Counted from the first letter of the stretch, positions 1 to 5,068 are shown. The stretch is DNA of 5,676 nucleotides from Pseudomonadota bacterium (GCA_023419055.1 JAEZYO010000567.1:1-5676), one strand, 5' to 3'. Numbers and translations are program-made. The notes: generated by a model not told the origin, from the letters alone.

Positions 1-135
1 GTCCCCGACCAGGACCGAGGTCGCCCCCCGGAGCTCGGCGGCAGCGGCCACGGACACCTCCGGGCCCACGCCCGACGGGCATCCCACCGAAATCACGATC
101 TGCGGCTTTTCGCGTGCTGCTCGGCGCTTTGCCAT
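1..135 (-). CDS. pdxA: 4-hydroxythreonine-4-phosphate dehydrogenase PdxA, N-terminal 45 residues only
   Basis: PdxA oxidises 4-phosphohydroxy-L-threonine with NAD(P)+ in the DXP-dependent route to pyridoxal 5'-phosphate, in the cytoplasm. The minus strand opens with ATG at 135 and reads without a stop to the window edge. After a basic start (MAKRRAAREK) comes the family's first beta strand and glycine/proline-rich turn, ISVGCPSGVGPEVSVAAA (residues 15-32), which corresponds to the TPGEPAGIGPDL segment of E. coli PdxA, followed by an alanine-rich helix and LVGD. The metal-binding histidines and the rest of the enzyme lie outside the window, so activity cannot be judged. The start is chosen because homology begins about 10 residues after it; only a weak GGGAC-like ribosome site lies about 14 nt upstream. 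It diverges from the toxin-antitoxin operon across an 85-bp gap and may share its operator. The family call is good; the exact start is less certain. Confidence 0.85.
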   Translation of the reverse strand, partial: MAKRRAAREKPQIVISVGCPSGVGPEVSVAAAAELRGATSVLVGD

Positions 136-184
136 GACGGGCCGTCCCTAACACGCCGCGCGCGAGACGACCAACCGCATGCAC

Positions 185-212
185 TTGACTACATATTCAC
201 TCTAAGTAATGT
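185..212 (+). promoter_or_regulatory. Sigma70-like promoter of the toxin-antitoxin operon, apparently leaderless
   Basis: TTGACT at 185-190 matches five of six bases of the -35 consensus, and TAATGT at 207-212 keeps the three key -10 positions (T1, A2, T6) at a 16-bp spacing. The predicted transcription start is near 219, two bases before the toxin ATG at 221. No Shine-Dalgarno sequence precedes that ATG, which fits leaderless translation. This is read by eye from the sequence; the start site is not proven. Confidence 0.5.
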
Positions 213-216
213 AGTC
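187..216. promoter_or_regulatory. Inverted repeat, probable operator between pdxA and the toxin-antitoxin genes
   Basis: GACTACAT (187-194) and ATGTAGTC (209-216) are perfect 8-bp inverted arms separated by 14 bp. The symmetry continues outwards for two more pairs after one mismatch (CTTGACTACAT against ATGTAGTCGAG). The repeat covers the promoter elements of the toxin operon, where HigA-type antitoxins typically bind to repress their own operon. Binding by the antitoxin encoded at 970-1269 is inferred from position. Confidence 0.55.
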
Positions 217-218
217 GA
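190..218 (-). promoter_or_regulatory. Possible pdxA promoter overlapping the same inverted repeat
   Basis: On the minus strand TCGACT (218 to 213) is followed after 17 bp by TATGTA (195 to 190), a moderate -35/-10 pair. It would start transcription near 183 and give pdxA a leader of about 48 nt. The -35-like element exists because the operator arm repeats it on the other strand. The match is modest and this is a tentative call. Confidence 0.3.
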
Positions 219-220
219 GC

Positions 221-973
221 ATGTTCGAGATCACGCCCGATCCCGCGTTCAGCGACTGGTTCGAGGGCCTGAGCGAACCCGTGGCCATCGAGGTCACGAC
301 CGCGCTCGAGGTCGTGGCGGAGGCCGGCGCCGTGCTCGCTCCCACGCGAGTGCGGAGCCTTCTCCTCTGGTACGACGGCACCTCGACGGGTCCGCCTCTG
401 GATCTCGTCGCTTTCGACGCCGTGCGCGATCTTCTGCTCTGGCAAACGGAGGCAGTTCGTTGCCTCGAGTCCGCGGCGTTCGTTGCGCGCCTCGAGAGAC
501 TCGAACCGGAAGCGGCCGTAGAGGTGCTCTTGGCCGTCGCCCGGCTGCGCACCGAAATCGACGCGACGAAGAAGCTCGTCCGCTTGGGGAGCGTCGCGCA
601 AGCGCGAGCCATGCGCGGGCCAATGCACGTGACCACCGCGCGTGAGGCCCGGGTGCTCGAGGAGCGCTTCGGGGTTCGCCCCACCGAGCCGTCGCTCGTC
701 TCCGGGATCGAGAAGAGCTTCTTCGCCGTCCTCGGGCTCGCGGGACTCGACCCCGAGCGAGTGGTCAACTCGGAGAGCGGGCTCCGCGAGCTGACGCTCG
801 AAACGTCACCTCGCATCCGGGTGCTGTTCGGGCTCGATTTCGAGGGCAAGCGCCTGATCGCCCTCGTGGGTGAAGCGCTCGATCGACGATACTACGGTGA
901 CTCGGTGCGCTTCGCCGAGCAACGCTTCGCCCACTACCTCTCGACCGCCGCACGAACCGCCGATCATCGATGA
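221..973 (+). CDS. RelE/HigB-like toxin with a large internal insertion
   Basis: Probable type II toxin of a HigBA-type pair; HigB/RelE toxins are usually ribosome-dependent mRNA endonucleases of about 90-120 residues. This protein has 250. Residues 1-45 (MFEITPDPAFSDWFEGL, then a helix ending near AGAVLAPTRV) match the start of the Gp49/HigB-like fold. Residues 187-243 (GLRELTLETSPRIRVLFGLD, then RLIALVG, RRYYG and a closing helix) match its C-terminal sheet and helix. Residues about 46-186 are extra: leucine/alanine-rich, probably helical (FDAVRDLLLWQTEAVRCLE, EAAVEVLLAVARLRTEID), with a basic KKLVRL patch. The start is fixed by an in-frame stop at 203-205 and by the promoter. No ribosome site is visible and the mRNA is probably leaderless. 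It overlaps the antitoxin gene by 4 bases (ATGA), indicating translational coupling. The fold assignment is fairly secure; toxicity and the role of the insertion are inference. Confidence 0.7.
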   Translation: MFEITPDPAFSDWFEGLSEPVAIEVTTALEVVAEAGAVLAPTRVRSLLLWYDGTSTGPPLDLVAFDAVRDLLLWQTEAVRCLESAAFVARLERLEPEAAVEVLLAVARLRTEIDATKKLVRLGSVAQARAMRGPMHVTTAREARVLEERFGVRPTEPSLVSGIEKSFFAVLGLAGLDPERVVNSESGLRELTLETSPRIRVLFGLDFEGKRLIALVGEALDRRYYGDSVRFAEQRFAHYLSTAARTADHR

Positions 974-1269
974 AGACTTGGAAGTCACTCAAGGAATCAC
1001 GTCTCTCGCCCCAGGCACAGGCGCGCGTGCGCACGCGCGTCGCTCAGGAGCTCGAGGAGCTCACGCTGCGCGGACTTCGTCGAGAGCTCGAGCTCACTCA
1101 AGAGGAGGTCGGGCGCTCCGCTCAGATGACCCAGTCGGAGCTCTCCCGGCTGGAGGCGCGCCGCGATCACCTCACCTCCACCCTGCGCCGCTACGTCGAG
1201 GCGCTGGGGGGCAAGCTCGAGATCACGGCCGTCTTCGGCACGCGCCGGATCAAGCTCACGGACGCGTGA
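970..1269 (+). CDS. XRE-family antitoxin, HigA-like
   Basis: Ninety-nine-residue DNA-binding antitoxin expected to neutralise the upstream toxin and repress the operon. After a charged N-terminal helix (residues 14-38) comes a helix-turn-helix of Cro/CI type: LRRELELTQEEVGRSAQMTQ leading into SELSRLE (about 36-62), then the typical ending HLTSTLRRYVEALGGKLEI with AVFG (67-90). The STLRRYVEALGG segment is very characteristic of HigA-type partners of Gp49/HigB toxins. Toxin-first gene order is also typical of HigBA. Its ATG at 970 lies inside the toxin's last codons, so translation is probably coupled to toxin termination. It ends 14 bp from the convergent gene at 1284-1502, with no terminator hairpin visible between them. 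The family assignment is secure; the regulatory role is inferred from the family and the operator at 187-216. Confidence 0.85.
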   Translation: MKTWKSLKESRLSPQAQARVRTRVAQELEELTLRGLRRELELTQEEVGRSAQMTQSELSRLEARRDHLTSTLRRYVEALGGKLEITAVFGTRRIKLTDA

Positions 1270-1283
1270 TCTCGGCGCTCGCG

Positions 1284-1502
1284 CTACTTCAAGCGGCCGC
1301 CCAGAGACACGGCCGAGCACGCGAGCATCGACGCCTCTCGCAGCAGCTGGAGCACGGTGTCCCGATCGGTGCACTCGGGCACGTTGTCGAGGATGACCTG
1401 AGCGAAGTGCTTGGCGCCCGCGTGAATCGCCTCGAAGTGCTGGAGCTGCTCGGGGTTCGCGTGGTGATGGGAAAAGACGTACTCGGGGTCGAACGCGCTC
1501 AT
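1284..1502 (-). CDS. Small protein with Acb2/Tad1-like hairpin domain
   Basis: Seventy-two-residue protein, probably cytoplasmic and mostly two helices. The body (residues 10-68) follows the pattern of the Acb2/Tad1 hairpin domain: FSHHHANPEQLQHFEAI, then an alanine-rich helix (HAGAKHFAQVILDNVP), a CTDRD turn, and a second helix LQLLREASMLACSAVSL. Family members pair a YH or HH segment, 'dQ..(Y/F)E.I', a 'CP.s.(D/E)R' turn and 'AL..L.EA...A.aAI'. In phages such proteins sequester cyclic oligonucleotide signals and block CBASS or Thoeris defence, but many bacterial relatives have no known role. ATG 1502 is preferred to the in-frame GTG at 1526 because AAGGA (1518 to 1514) precedes it by 11 nt and the domain starts just after it. 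It lies 92 bp downstream of the regulator gene on the same strand, beyond a hairpin, so it may have its own promoter (TTGACC at 1539 to 1534). Ligand binding is unproven, and resemblance is judged by eye. Confidence 0.65.
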   Translation of the reverse strand: MSAFDPEYVFSHHHANPEQLQHFEAIHAGAKHFAQVILDNVPECTDRDTVLQLLREASMLACSAVSLGGRLK

Positions 1503-1529
1503 CGCAGACAGAGTCCTTGAGAGCACACG

Positions 1530-1560
1530 TGTAGGTCAAGCCCGTCCGCCCGGACCTACA
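1530..1560. repeat. Inverted repeat upstream of the Acb2/Tad1-like gene
   Basis: TGTAGGTC (1530-1537) and GACCTACA (1553-1560) are perfect 8-bp inverted arms with a 15-bp GC-rich spacer, ending 28 bp upstream of the ATG at 1502. One arm contains TTGACC, close to a -35 element on the minus strand, so it could be an operator. It could equally form an RNA hairpin following the one at 1564-1595. No convincing -10 sequence is visible. Confidence 0.45.
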
Positions 1561-1563
1561 TTC

Positions 1564-1595
1564 ACCTCGAACCTGCGCCAAGGCAGGCTCGAGGT
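1564..1595 (-). terminator. Strong hairpin at the end of the response-regulator gene
   Basis: On the minus strand ACCTCGAGCCTGC pairs with GCAGGTTCGAGGT across a 6-nt loop, giving a 13-bp stem that begins in the last base of the regulator's TAA codon. The only irregular pair is G.U in the minus-strand RNA but would be an A.C mismatch in a plus-strand RNA, so the structure fits minus-strand transcripts. No U-run follows, so it may be a hairpin-only terminator, a Rho-assisted end or a 3' stabiliser. Confidence 0.55.
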
Positions 1596-2392
1596 TACGC
1601 CTCTTCTTCTTCGGCCTCTTCCTCTTCGATCGGAGAGCGAGCCGCAGCCTCGTCCGCCTCCGGCGAGCGCAGCTTGTAGCCCGAGCCGCGCAGCGTCTCG
1701 AGCGGCAGCGCCGCGCCGAGCTTCGCGCGCAGGCGCCGCACGTGGATGTCGACGGTTCGCGGCCCGCCTTCGTAGCGGTTGCCCCAAACTCGAGCGAGCA
1801 AGTGTTCGCGCGAGAGCACCTTGCCCCGGCGCTCGCACAGGTAGGCGAGGAGCGCGAACTCTTTCGCCGTGAGCTGGACCGGGCGCCCGTCGACGTAGAC
1901 CTCGTGACCGGCCTTGTCGACCACGATGCCCGCCACCTTGTGGCGCTCTTCCGTCGCGAACTCGCTCCGCCGCCACTCGAGCGAGCGGATGCGTCCGTAG
2001 AGCTCTTCCGGCACGTAGGGGTGCAGCACGAAATCATCGAACCCGCTCGAGGGCTCGATGCGTGCGACTTGTCCCACCGTGACGGCGATGATCGCGCCCA
2101 CGTTGTCGAAGTACGGTTCCTTCCGCACCGCGCGCAGGGCCGCGACCGCGAGGTCAGGCCGATCGAGCGCCTCGAAGACGAGCGCGCGAGGCCTGATTTC
2201 GAGCTCGTCGTCGTCGTCCCCAATCAGGTTCACCGGGTCGTCCCAGAGATCCAGAGTGCGAACGGTTGCGCCGAGCTGGCGAAGAGTCGATGCCGCCCCC
2301 TCTTCACGCTCCAGCATGGGACCGTGACCGATGACCGCCACGAAGCTCTTCGCCCGACTGAACGAGTGACTATTGAGAGATTTCAGTGCCAC
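1595..2392 (-). CDS. Orphan OmpR/PhoB-type regulator with a degenerate receiver domain
   Basis: Transcription factor of 265 residues. The C-terminal winged helix (154-242) is canonical: VQLTAKEFALLAYLCERRG, REHLLARVWG, then TVDIHVRRLRAKLG and LRGSGYKL, which contact DNA. The N-terminal receiver (about 17-138) keeps the fold pattern but not the chemistry. The acidic pair after strand 1 is replaced by GHG (22-24), the phosphoacceptor position is Glu74 (ALVFEAL) and the usual KP is HP (124-125); Thr105 is retained. It therefore probably acts without phosphorylation, and Glu74 might mimic the phosphorylated form. An acidic loop (DDDDELE, 59-65) and an acidic tail (mostly Glu, 256-265) are unusual additions. 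No histidine kinase is encoded in the window. GTG 2392 is the earliest possible start, because an in-frame TAA lies three codons upstream, and the next GTG would remove strand 1. It overlaps tldD by 23 bp, suggesting coupled translation. Target genes are unknown. Confidence 0.85.
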   Translation of the reverse strand: MALKSLNSHSFSRAKSFVAVIGHGPMLEREEGAASTLRQLGATVRTLDLWDDPVNLIGDDDDELEIRPRALVFEALDRPDLAVAALRAVRKEPYFDNVGAIIAVTVGQVARIEPSSGFDDFVLHPYVPEELYGRIRSLEWRRSEFATEERHKVAGIVVDKAGHEVYVDGRPVQLTAKEFALLAYLCERRGKVLSREHLLARVWGNRYEGGPRTVDIHVRRLRAKLGAALPLETLRGSGYKLRSPEADEAAARSPIEEEEAEEEEA

Positions 2393-3818
2393 CGACGGTT
2401 ATCCGCGCAATCTTGATGGTTGGGCAGCCAACGCCGACGGGGACCGATTGGCCGTCCTTGCCGCACGTCCAGATCCCGTCGGAGATAGCCACGTCATTTC
2501 CCAGCATGGTTACCTCACGCAATGTTTCGGGACCGTTGCCGATTAGGTTCACGTTTTTCAGAGGCGCCGTGATCTTCCCATCTTCGATCAAGTAGCTTTC
2601 CGTGAGCGAGAAGACGAAGTCCCCGTTCGAGATGTCCACCTGACCGCCGCCGAAGGTTTTCGCAAAAATTCCGCGTTTCACGGAGCGAATCACTTCCTCC
2701 GGATCGTGCGGCCCGGCCAGCAGGACGGTGTTGGTCATGCGGGGCATCGGCACGCAAGCGAAGCTCTCGCGGCGACCGTTTCCGGTCGGGTCCACGCCGA
2801 AATGTTTCGCCGACAATCGGTCCTGCATGTACCCGCGAAGCATCCCGTCCTCGATGAGAACGCTGCGCCGCGGCTCCATGCCCTCGTCGTCGACGTTGAT
2901 CGAGCCGCGGCTCTGGAGGAGTGAAGGATCGTCCACGACGGTGCAGAGCGGGCTCGCCACCTGCTGCCCCACCTGCCCGGTGTAGTTGCTCGTGCCCTTA
3001 CGATTGAAGTCGGCTTCCAGCCCGTGGCCGACCGCTTCATGGAGCAAGATTCCGCTGTCGCCTGGCCCGAGCACGACCTCCATTTGCCCCGCCGGAGCCT
3101 TGCGTGCGTCGAGCAAGACCAAGGCCTGACGCGCCGCTTCTTCCGCGTGCCACTCCGGGGTCTTGTTGGCGAAGTAGCCGAGCGTCATTCGTCCCCCGCC
3201 TCCACTGCGACCGGACTCGCGCTTGCCCTGCTTCTCGGTCACCACCGAAATGCCGAAGCGCAGGAGGGGCTGGATGTCGTGCGCCATCCTGCCGTCGCTC
3301 GTCACGATCAGGACCTCGCGCACTTCTTCCGCAAAGCTTGCGCTGACTTTGACGACGGAGGGGTCGAACGCGTGCGCGGTGCGGCTCGCCCGTTCGAGGA
3401 GCGCCCGCTTCTCGACACCGCTCACGTCGATGCTGAGCTCCGGCAACTCGTAGCGGCTCGGGAGCACGAGCGCGTCCACCTTTTGTGGAGGCGCGCCGGA
3501 GGACTCGTTCGCGATCCGCGCGGCAGTCGTGGCCGCGCGCGACATCGCCTCCCAGCTCAGATCCTCGACGTGCGCGTAGCCGGTCGCGTCGCCCTTCTGC
3601 ACGCGCACGCCGAGACCCATACCGACTCCCCGAGAAGCGCTCTTGGTGATGCCCTCCTCGAAGGTCAACCCGCCCGCGGCGCGGTACTCGAAGAAGAGAT
3701 CGGCGTAGTCACCGCCGCGGCTGAGCGCGATGGCGAGCAGCTTGCGGCAAATCTCGGCGTCGACGGGGGCGGAACCACCAGGCGAAAACGGGGCACGGTA
3801 GCGGGCGCTCTGAGACAT
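2370..3818 (-). CDS. tldD: TldD metalloprotease subunit
   Basis: TldD and TldE (PmbA) form a zinc-dependent protease with a barrel-like active chamber that degrades unfolded peptides; in other bacteria it removes leader peptides (microcin B17) and acts on CcdA. This is the TldD-type, zinc-binding subunit. At 482 residues it is full length (E. coli TldD has 481). The zinc motif HEAVGH is at 260-265, followed by GLEADFNRKGTSNYTGQVG, and the third ligand cysteine is conserved at 452 (WTCGKDGQSVPVGVG). PTGNGRRES (344-352), MPRMTNT (358-364), FGGGQVDIS (389-397) and a GT-rich C-terminal end are also typical. ATG 3818 gives the expected length; codons remain open upstream but homology does not extend there. 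Ribosome-site match is weak (AGG about 9 nt upstream). It lies 65 bp after the DUF4188 gene and overlaps the downstream regulator. No tldE is in the window, so the partner must be elsewhere. Confidence 0.95.
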   Translation of the reverse strand: MSQSARYRAPFSPGGSAPVDAEICRKLLAIALSRGGDYADLFFEYRAAGGLTFEEGITKSASRGVGMGLGVRVQKGDATGYAHVEDLSWEAMSRAATTAARIANESSGAPPQKVDALVLPSRYELPELSIDVSGVEKRALLERASRTAHAFDPSVVKVSASFAEEVREVLIVTSDGRMAHDIQPLLRFGISVVTEKQGKRESGRSGGGGRMTLGYFANKTPEWHAEEAARQALVLLDARKAPAGQMEVVLGPGDSGILLHEAVGHGLEADFNRKGTSNYTGQVGQQVASPLCTVVDDPSLLQSRGSINVDDEGMEPRRSVLIEDGMLRGYMQDRLSAKHFGVDPTGNGRRESFACVPMPRMTNTVLLAGPHDPEEVIRSVKRGIFAKTFGGGQVDISNGDFVFSLTESYLIEDGKITAPLKNVNLIGNGPETLREVTMLGNDVAISDGIWTCGKDGQSVPVGVGCPTIKIARITVGGTEISQ

Positions 3819-3883
3819 CGGCGGAAGCCTAGCAGAGCGGGGGACCGCCCGCGAAAGGCTCCGAGTCGCAGAGGCGCCCAGCG

Positions 3884-4345
3884 CTACGCCGCCAGTCGCC
3901 CGGCCGCTCGCGCGCGCTTGCCGTGCGCGGGTTCCAGGCTCGAGAACGCGCCCAGGCCGAAGCGCGGCATGTTGACGTAGATGTTCTCGAAAGCGCCTCG
4001 CGGCACGACGTAAGTCTCGTGCCAGATACCGACGTCGCCGTTTTTGCCGATGCGGCGGTTGAAGGCCGCCCAGGCCGGGAAATGCTGACCGCTCCGGTCG
4101 CTCGCGTACGCAAGGAGCTTCTCCTTCGACTCCCAGTACTGGACCATGAAGAGCCCGCCGTTGACCGCGCCGAGCAGCCCCGAGCCAGGTCGCTTCGCGA
4201 GCTCCCTCATCATGCGCGGCATGACGAGCGCGACCGGCAACCAGCGATGGATCTTCCACCAGTGGTTGATGCGCATCCCGATCAGAAACACCACGACTCC
4301 CTCTTCGCGCACCGCGGTCATTCGATCTCGGATCACGTCTGACAT
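3884..4345 (-). CDS. DUF4188 family protein (monooxygenase-like fold)
   Basis: Protein of 153 residues matching DUF4188, whose members are thought to have a dimeric alpha/beta-barrel fold like small cofactor-free monooxygenases; no reaction is established. Diagnostic segments are VVVFLIGMRINHWWKIHRW (17-35), MPRMMREL (42-49), GSGLLGA (54-60), MVQYWES (67-73), HFPAWAAFNRRIG (88-100), DVGIWHETYVV (104-114) and NMPRFGLG (125-132). No signal peptide or membrane segment is seen. ATG 4345 is chosen over the in-frame upstream start at 4372 because GGGAG (4357 to 4353) sits 7 nt before it, the best ribosome site among the minus-strand genes. The gene lies directly downstream of tetR, and a 13/15 copy of the tetR palindrome sits at 4380-4394 in its promoter region, so it is probably repressed by that TetR protein and induced by an unknown ligand. 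A basic tail (HGKRARAAGR) follows the domain. Confidence 0.88.
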   Translation of the reverse strand: MSDVIRDRMTAVREEGVVVFLIGMRINHWWKIHRWLPVALVMPRMMRELAKRPGSGLLGAVNGGLFMVQYWESKEKLLAYASDRSGQHFPAWAAFNRRIGKNGDVGIWHETYVVPRGAFENIYVNMPRFGLGAFSSLEPAHGKRARAAGRLAA

Positions 4346-4379
4346 GTGCTTTCTCCCTTCAGCGGCTCGCAAGAGCCAG

Positions 4380-4394
4380 GTTTACGGTGTTAAC
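4380..4394. promoter_or_regulatory. Second TetR operator, upstream of the DUF4188 gene
   Basis: GTTTACGGTGTTAAC matches the perfect palindrome at 5033-5047 in 13 of 15 positions, with the right half-site identical. It lies 35 bp upstream of the DUF4188 ATG and overlaps a possible minus-strand -10 (TAAACC, 4385 to 4380) with a weak -35 (TTTGCT) 16 bp before it. TetR repressors commonly bind such paired sites at their own gene and at a target gene; binding here is inferred. Confidence 0.6.
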
Positions 4395-4403
4395 TTCTCA
4401 AGC

Positions 4404-4436
4404 AAAAAAAAGGACCTGACTCACTTGCGTCGAGTC
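4404..4436 (-). terminator. Weak hairpin and T8 tract after tetR
   Basis: On the minus strand GACTC and GAGTC (4436-4432 and 4422-4418) can form a 5-bp stem across the tetR stop codon, and a run of eight T (4411 to 4404) follows 6 nt later. The stem is short and not adjacent to the T-run, so termination would be poor. The tract may instead act as an AT-rich upstream element for the DUF4188 promoter. Confidence 0.25.
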
Positions 4437-5029
4437 TCGCCGGCACCGAGCCCGACCTCGATCAACCGAAGCGTGAGCCCGGCCTGCGCACGAAAAGCGC
4501 GCTCGTCCATGCTCTCCCGGAGCTGCCCCATGAGCCAGAGGCTCACGATGCCGTGCAGCGTGGACCAGACGTAGAGGGCGACCTCGCGAGGCTCGCGCCG
4601 CGCGAACACCTTCGACTCGATGCAGTCCTCGACGCGCTCCACCAAGAACTCGAACGTGCCCCGCGAGCGCTCGTCGTTCTCCCTGTAGATGCGCTTGAAG
4701 CCGAGATCACGGCAGTTCGTGAGGAACATGAGCTCGTAGTCGCGCGGATGCTCGAGCGCGAAGTCGATGTACGCGAGACCGGCGAGGCGCAGGCGCTCGA
4801 GCGGAGTTTTTCCCGCGAGCGCGCGGCCGAGGTAGCTGCCGAACGTCCCGAACGCCTCCCCGAGCAGGCTCGCCAAGAGCGCATCCTTGTCGTCGAAATG
4901 CCGGTAGAGCGCCGTCGCGCTGATCCCCACTCGTTCGGCGACCGTTCTCATCGAGAACCGAGCGAGACCCTCCTTCAGGAAGACCTCGCGGGCCTCGTTC
5001 AGGATGTGTTGCCGGGTCTCCGTCGCCAT
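4421..5029 (-). CDS. TetR/AcrR-family transcriptional repressor
   Basis: Dimeric DNA-binding repressor of 202 residues, released from DNA by a small ligand. The N-terminal helix-turn-helix is canonical: RQHILNEAREVFLKEG (6-21), then MRTVAERVGISATALYRHF (27-45) and DDKDALL. The all-helical C-terminal part carries YVWSTLHGIVSLWLMGQL (153-170), resembling the WHG-type ligand and dimer domain found in a subset of TetR proteins. An MFLTN segment and a cysteine (C106) lie in the probable pocket region. ATG 5029 places the first helix normally; the open upstream codons contain the promoter and operator and are unlikely to be translated. A perfect palindrome sits 3 bp upstream of the start, so the gene is autoregulated, and a second copy precedes DUF4188 downstream. 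The predicted transcription start is only about 4 nt before the ATG and no ribosome site is seen. The ligand is unknown. Confidence 0.92.
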   Translation of the reverse strand: MATETRQHILNEAREVFLKEGLARFSMRTVAERVGISATALYRHFDDKDALLASLLGEAFGTFGSYLGRALAGKTPLERLRLAGLAYIDFALEHPRDYELMFLTNCRDLGFKRIYRENDERSRGTFEFLVERVEDCIESKVFARREPREVALYVWSTLHGIVSLWLMGQLRESMDERAFRAQAGLTLRLIEVGLGAGETRRK

Positions 5030-5032
5030 CGC

Positions 5033-5047
5033 GTTAACAGTGTTAAC
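5033..5047. promoter_or_regulatory. TetR operator, perfect 15-bp palindrome at the tetR start
   Basis: GTTAACA and TGTTAAC are perfect 7-bp arms around a single central base, ending 3 bp before the tetR ATG. Size and symmetry suit a TetR dimer. It overlaps the -10 element and predicted transcription start of tetR, so binding would block initiation. A 13/15 copy occurs at 4380-4394. Confidence 0.7.
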
Positions 5048-5068
5048 TCCCACCATCTTCGCTGTCAA
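5040..5068 (-). promoter_or_regulatory. tetR promoter with consensus -35
   Basis: The minus strand carries TTGACA (5068 to 5063), a perfect -35 hexamer, and TAACAC (5045 to 5040) 17 bp later as a weak -10 lying within the operator. Transcription would begin near 5033, giving a leader of about four bases. No Shine-Dalgarno sequence lies next to ATG 5029, so translation is probably leaderless. Confidence 0.5.

Noticed and set aside
136..146. Short palindrome GACGGGCCGTC just upstream of the pdxA ATG.
   Set aside because: Five-bp arms of GC-rich sequence are common in this genome, and the 1-base centre cannot form an RNA loop.
187..1560. Similarity between the arms of the inverted repeats at 187-216 (GACTACAT) and 1530-1560 (GACCTACA).
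   Set aside because: The arms face opposite ways (GAC outermost in the first, TACA outermost in the second) and differ by an inserted base, so a common binding protein is not supported.
3826..3860. Possible two-part hairpin between DUF4188 and tldD (AGCCT/AGGCT outside GCGGG/CCCGC).
   Set aside because: Both stems are only 5 bp with unequal internal loops and no U-run follows; this is expected by chance in GC-rich sequence.
3024..3980. Long plus-strand open frame of 318 codons opposite tldD.
   Set aside because: It is antisense to a clearly conserved gene, its composition is Arg/Ala-rich as expected for a shadow in high-GC DNA, and no domain is recognisable.
3819..4259. Open codons in the tldD frame upstream of ATG 3818, which would give a 629-residue fusion.
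   Set aside because: The translation has no resemblance to TldD, lies antisense-frame over the DUF4188 gene and exceeds the family length; ATG 3818 gives the expected 482 residues.
4364..4377. Small hairpin GGCTC-GCAA-GAGCC in the DUF4188 leader.
   Set aside because: A 5-bp stem with no further support; the GNRA-like loop exists only on the plus strand, which is not the transcribed sense of the gene.
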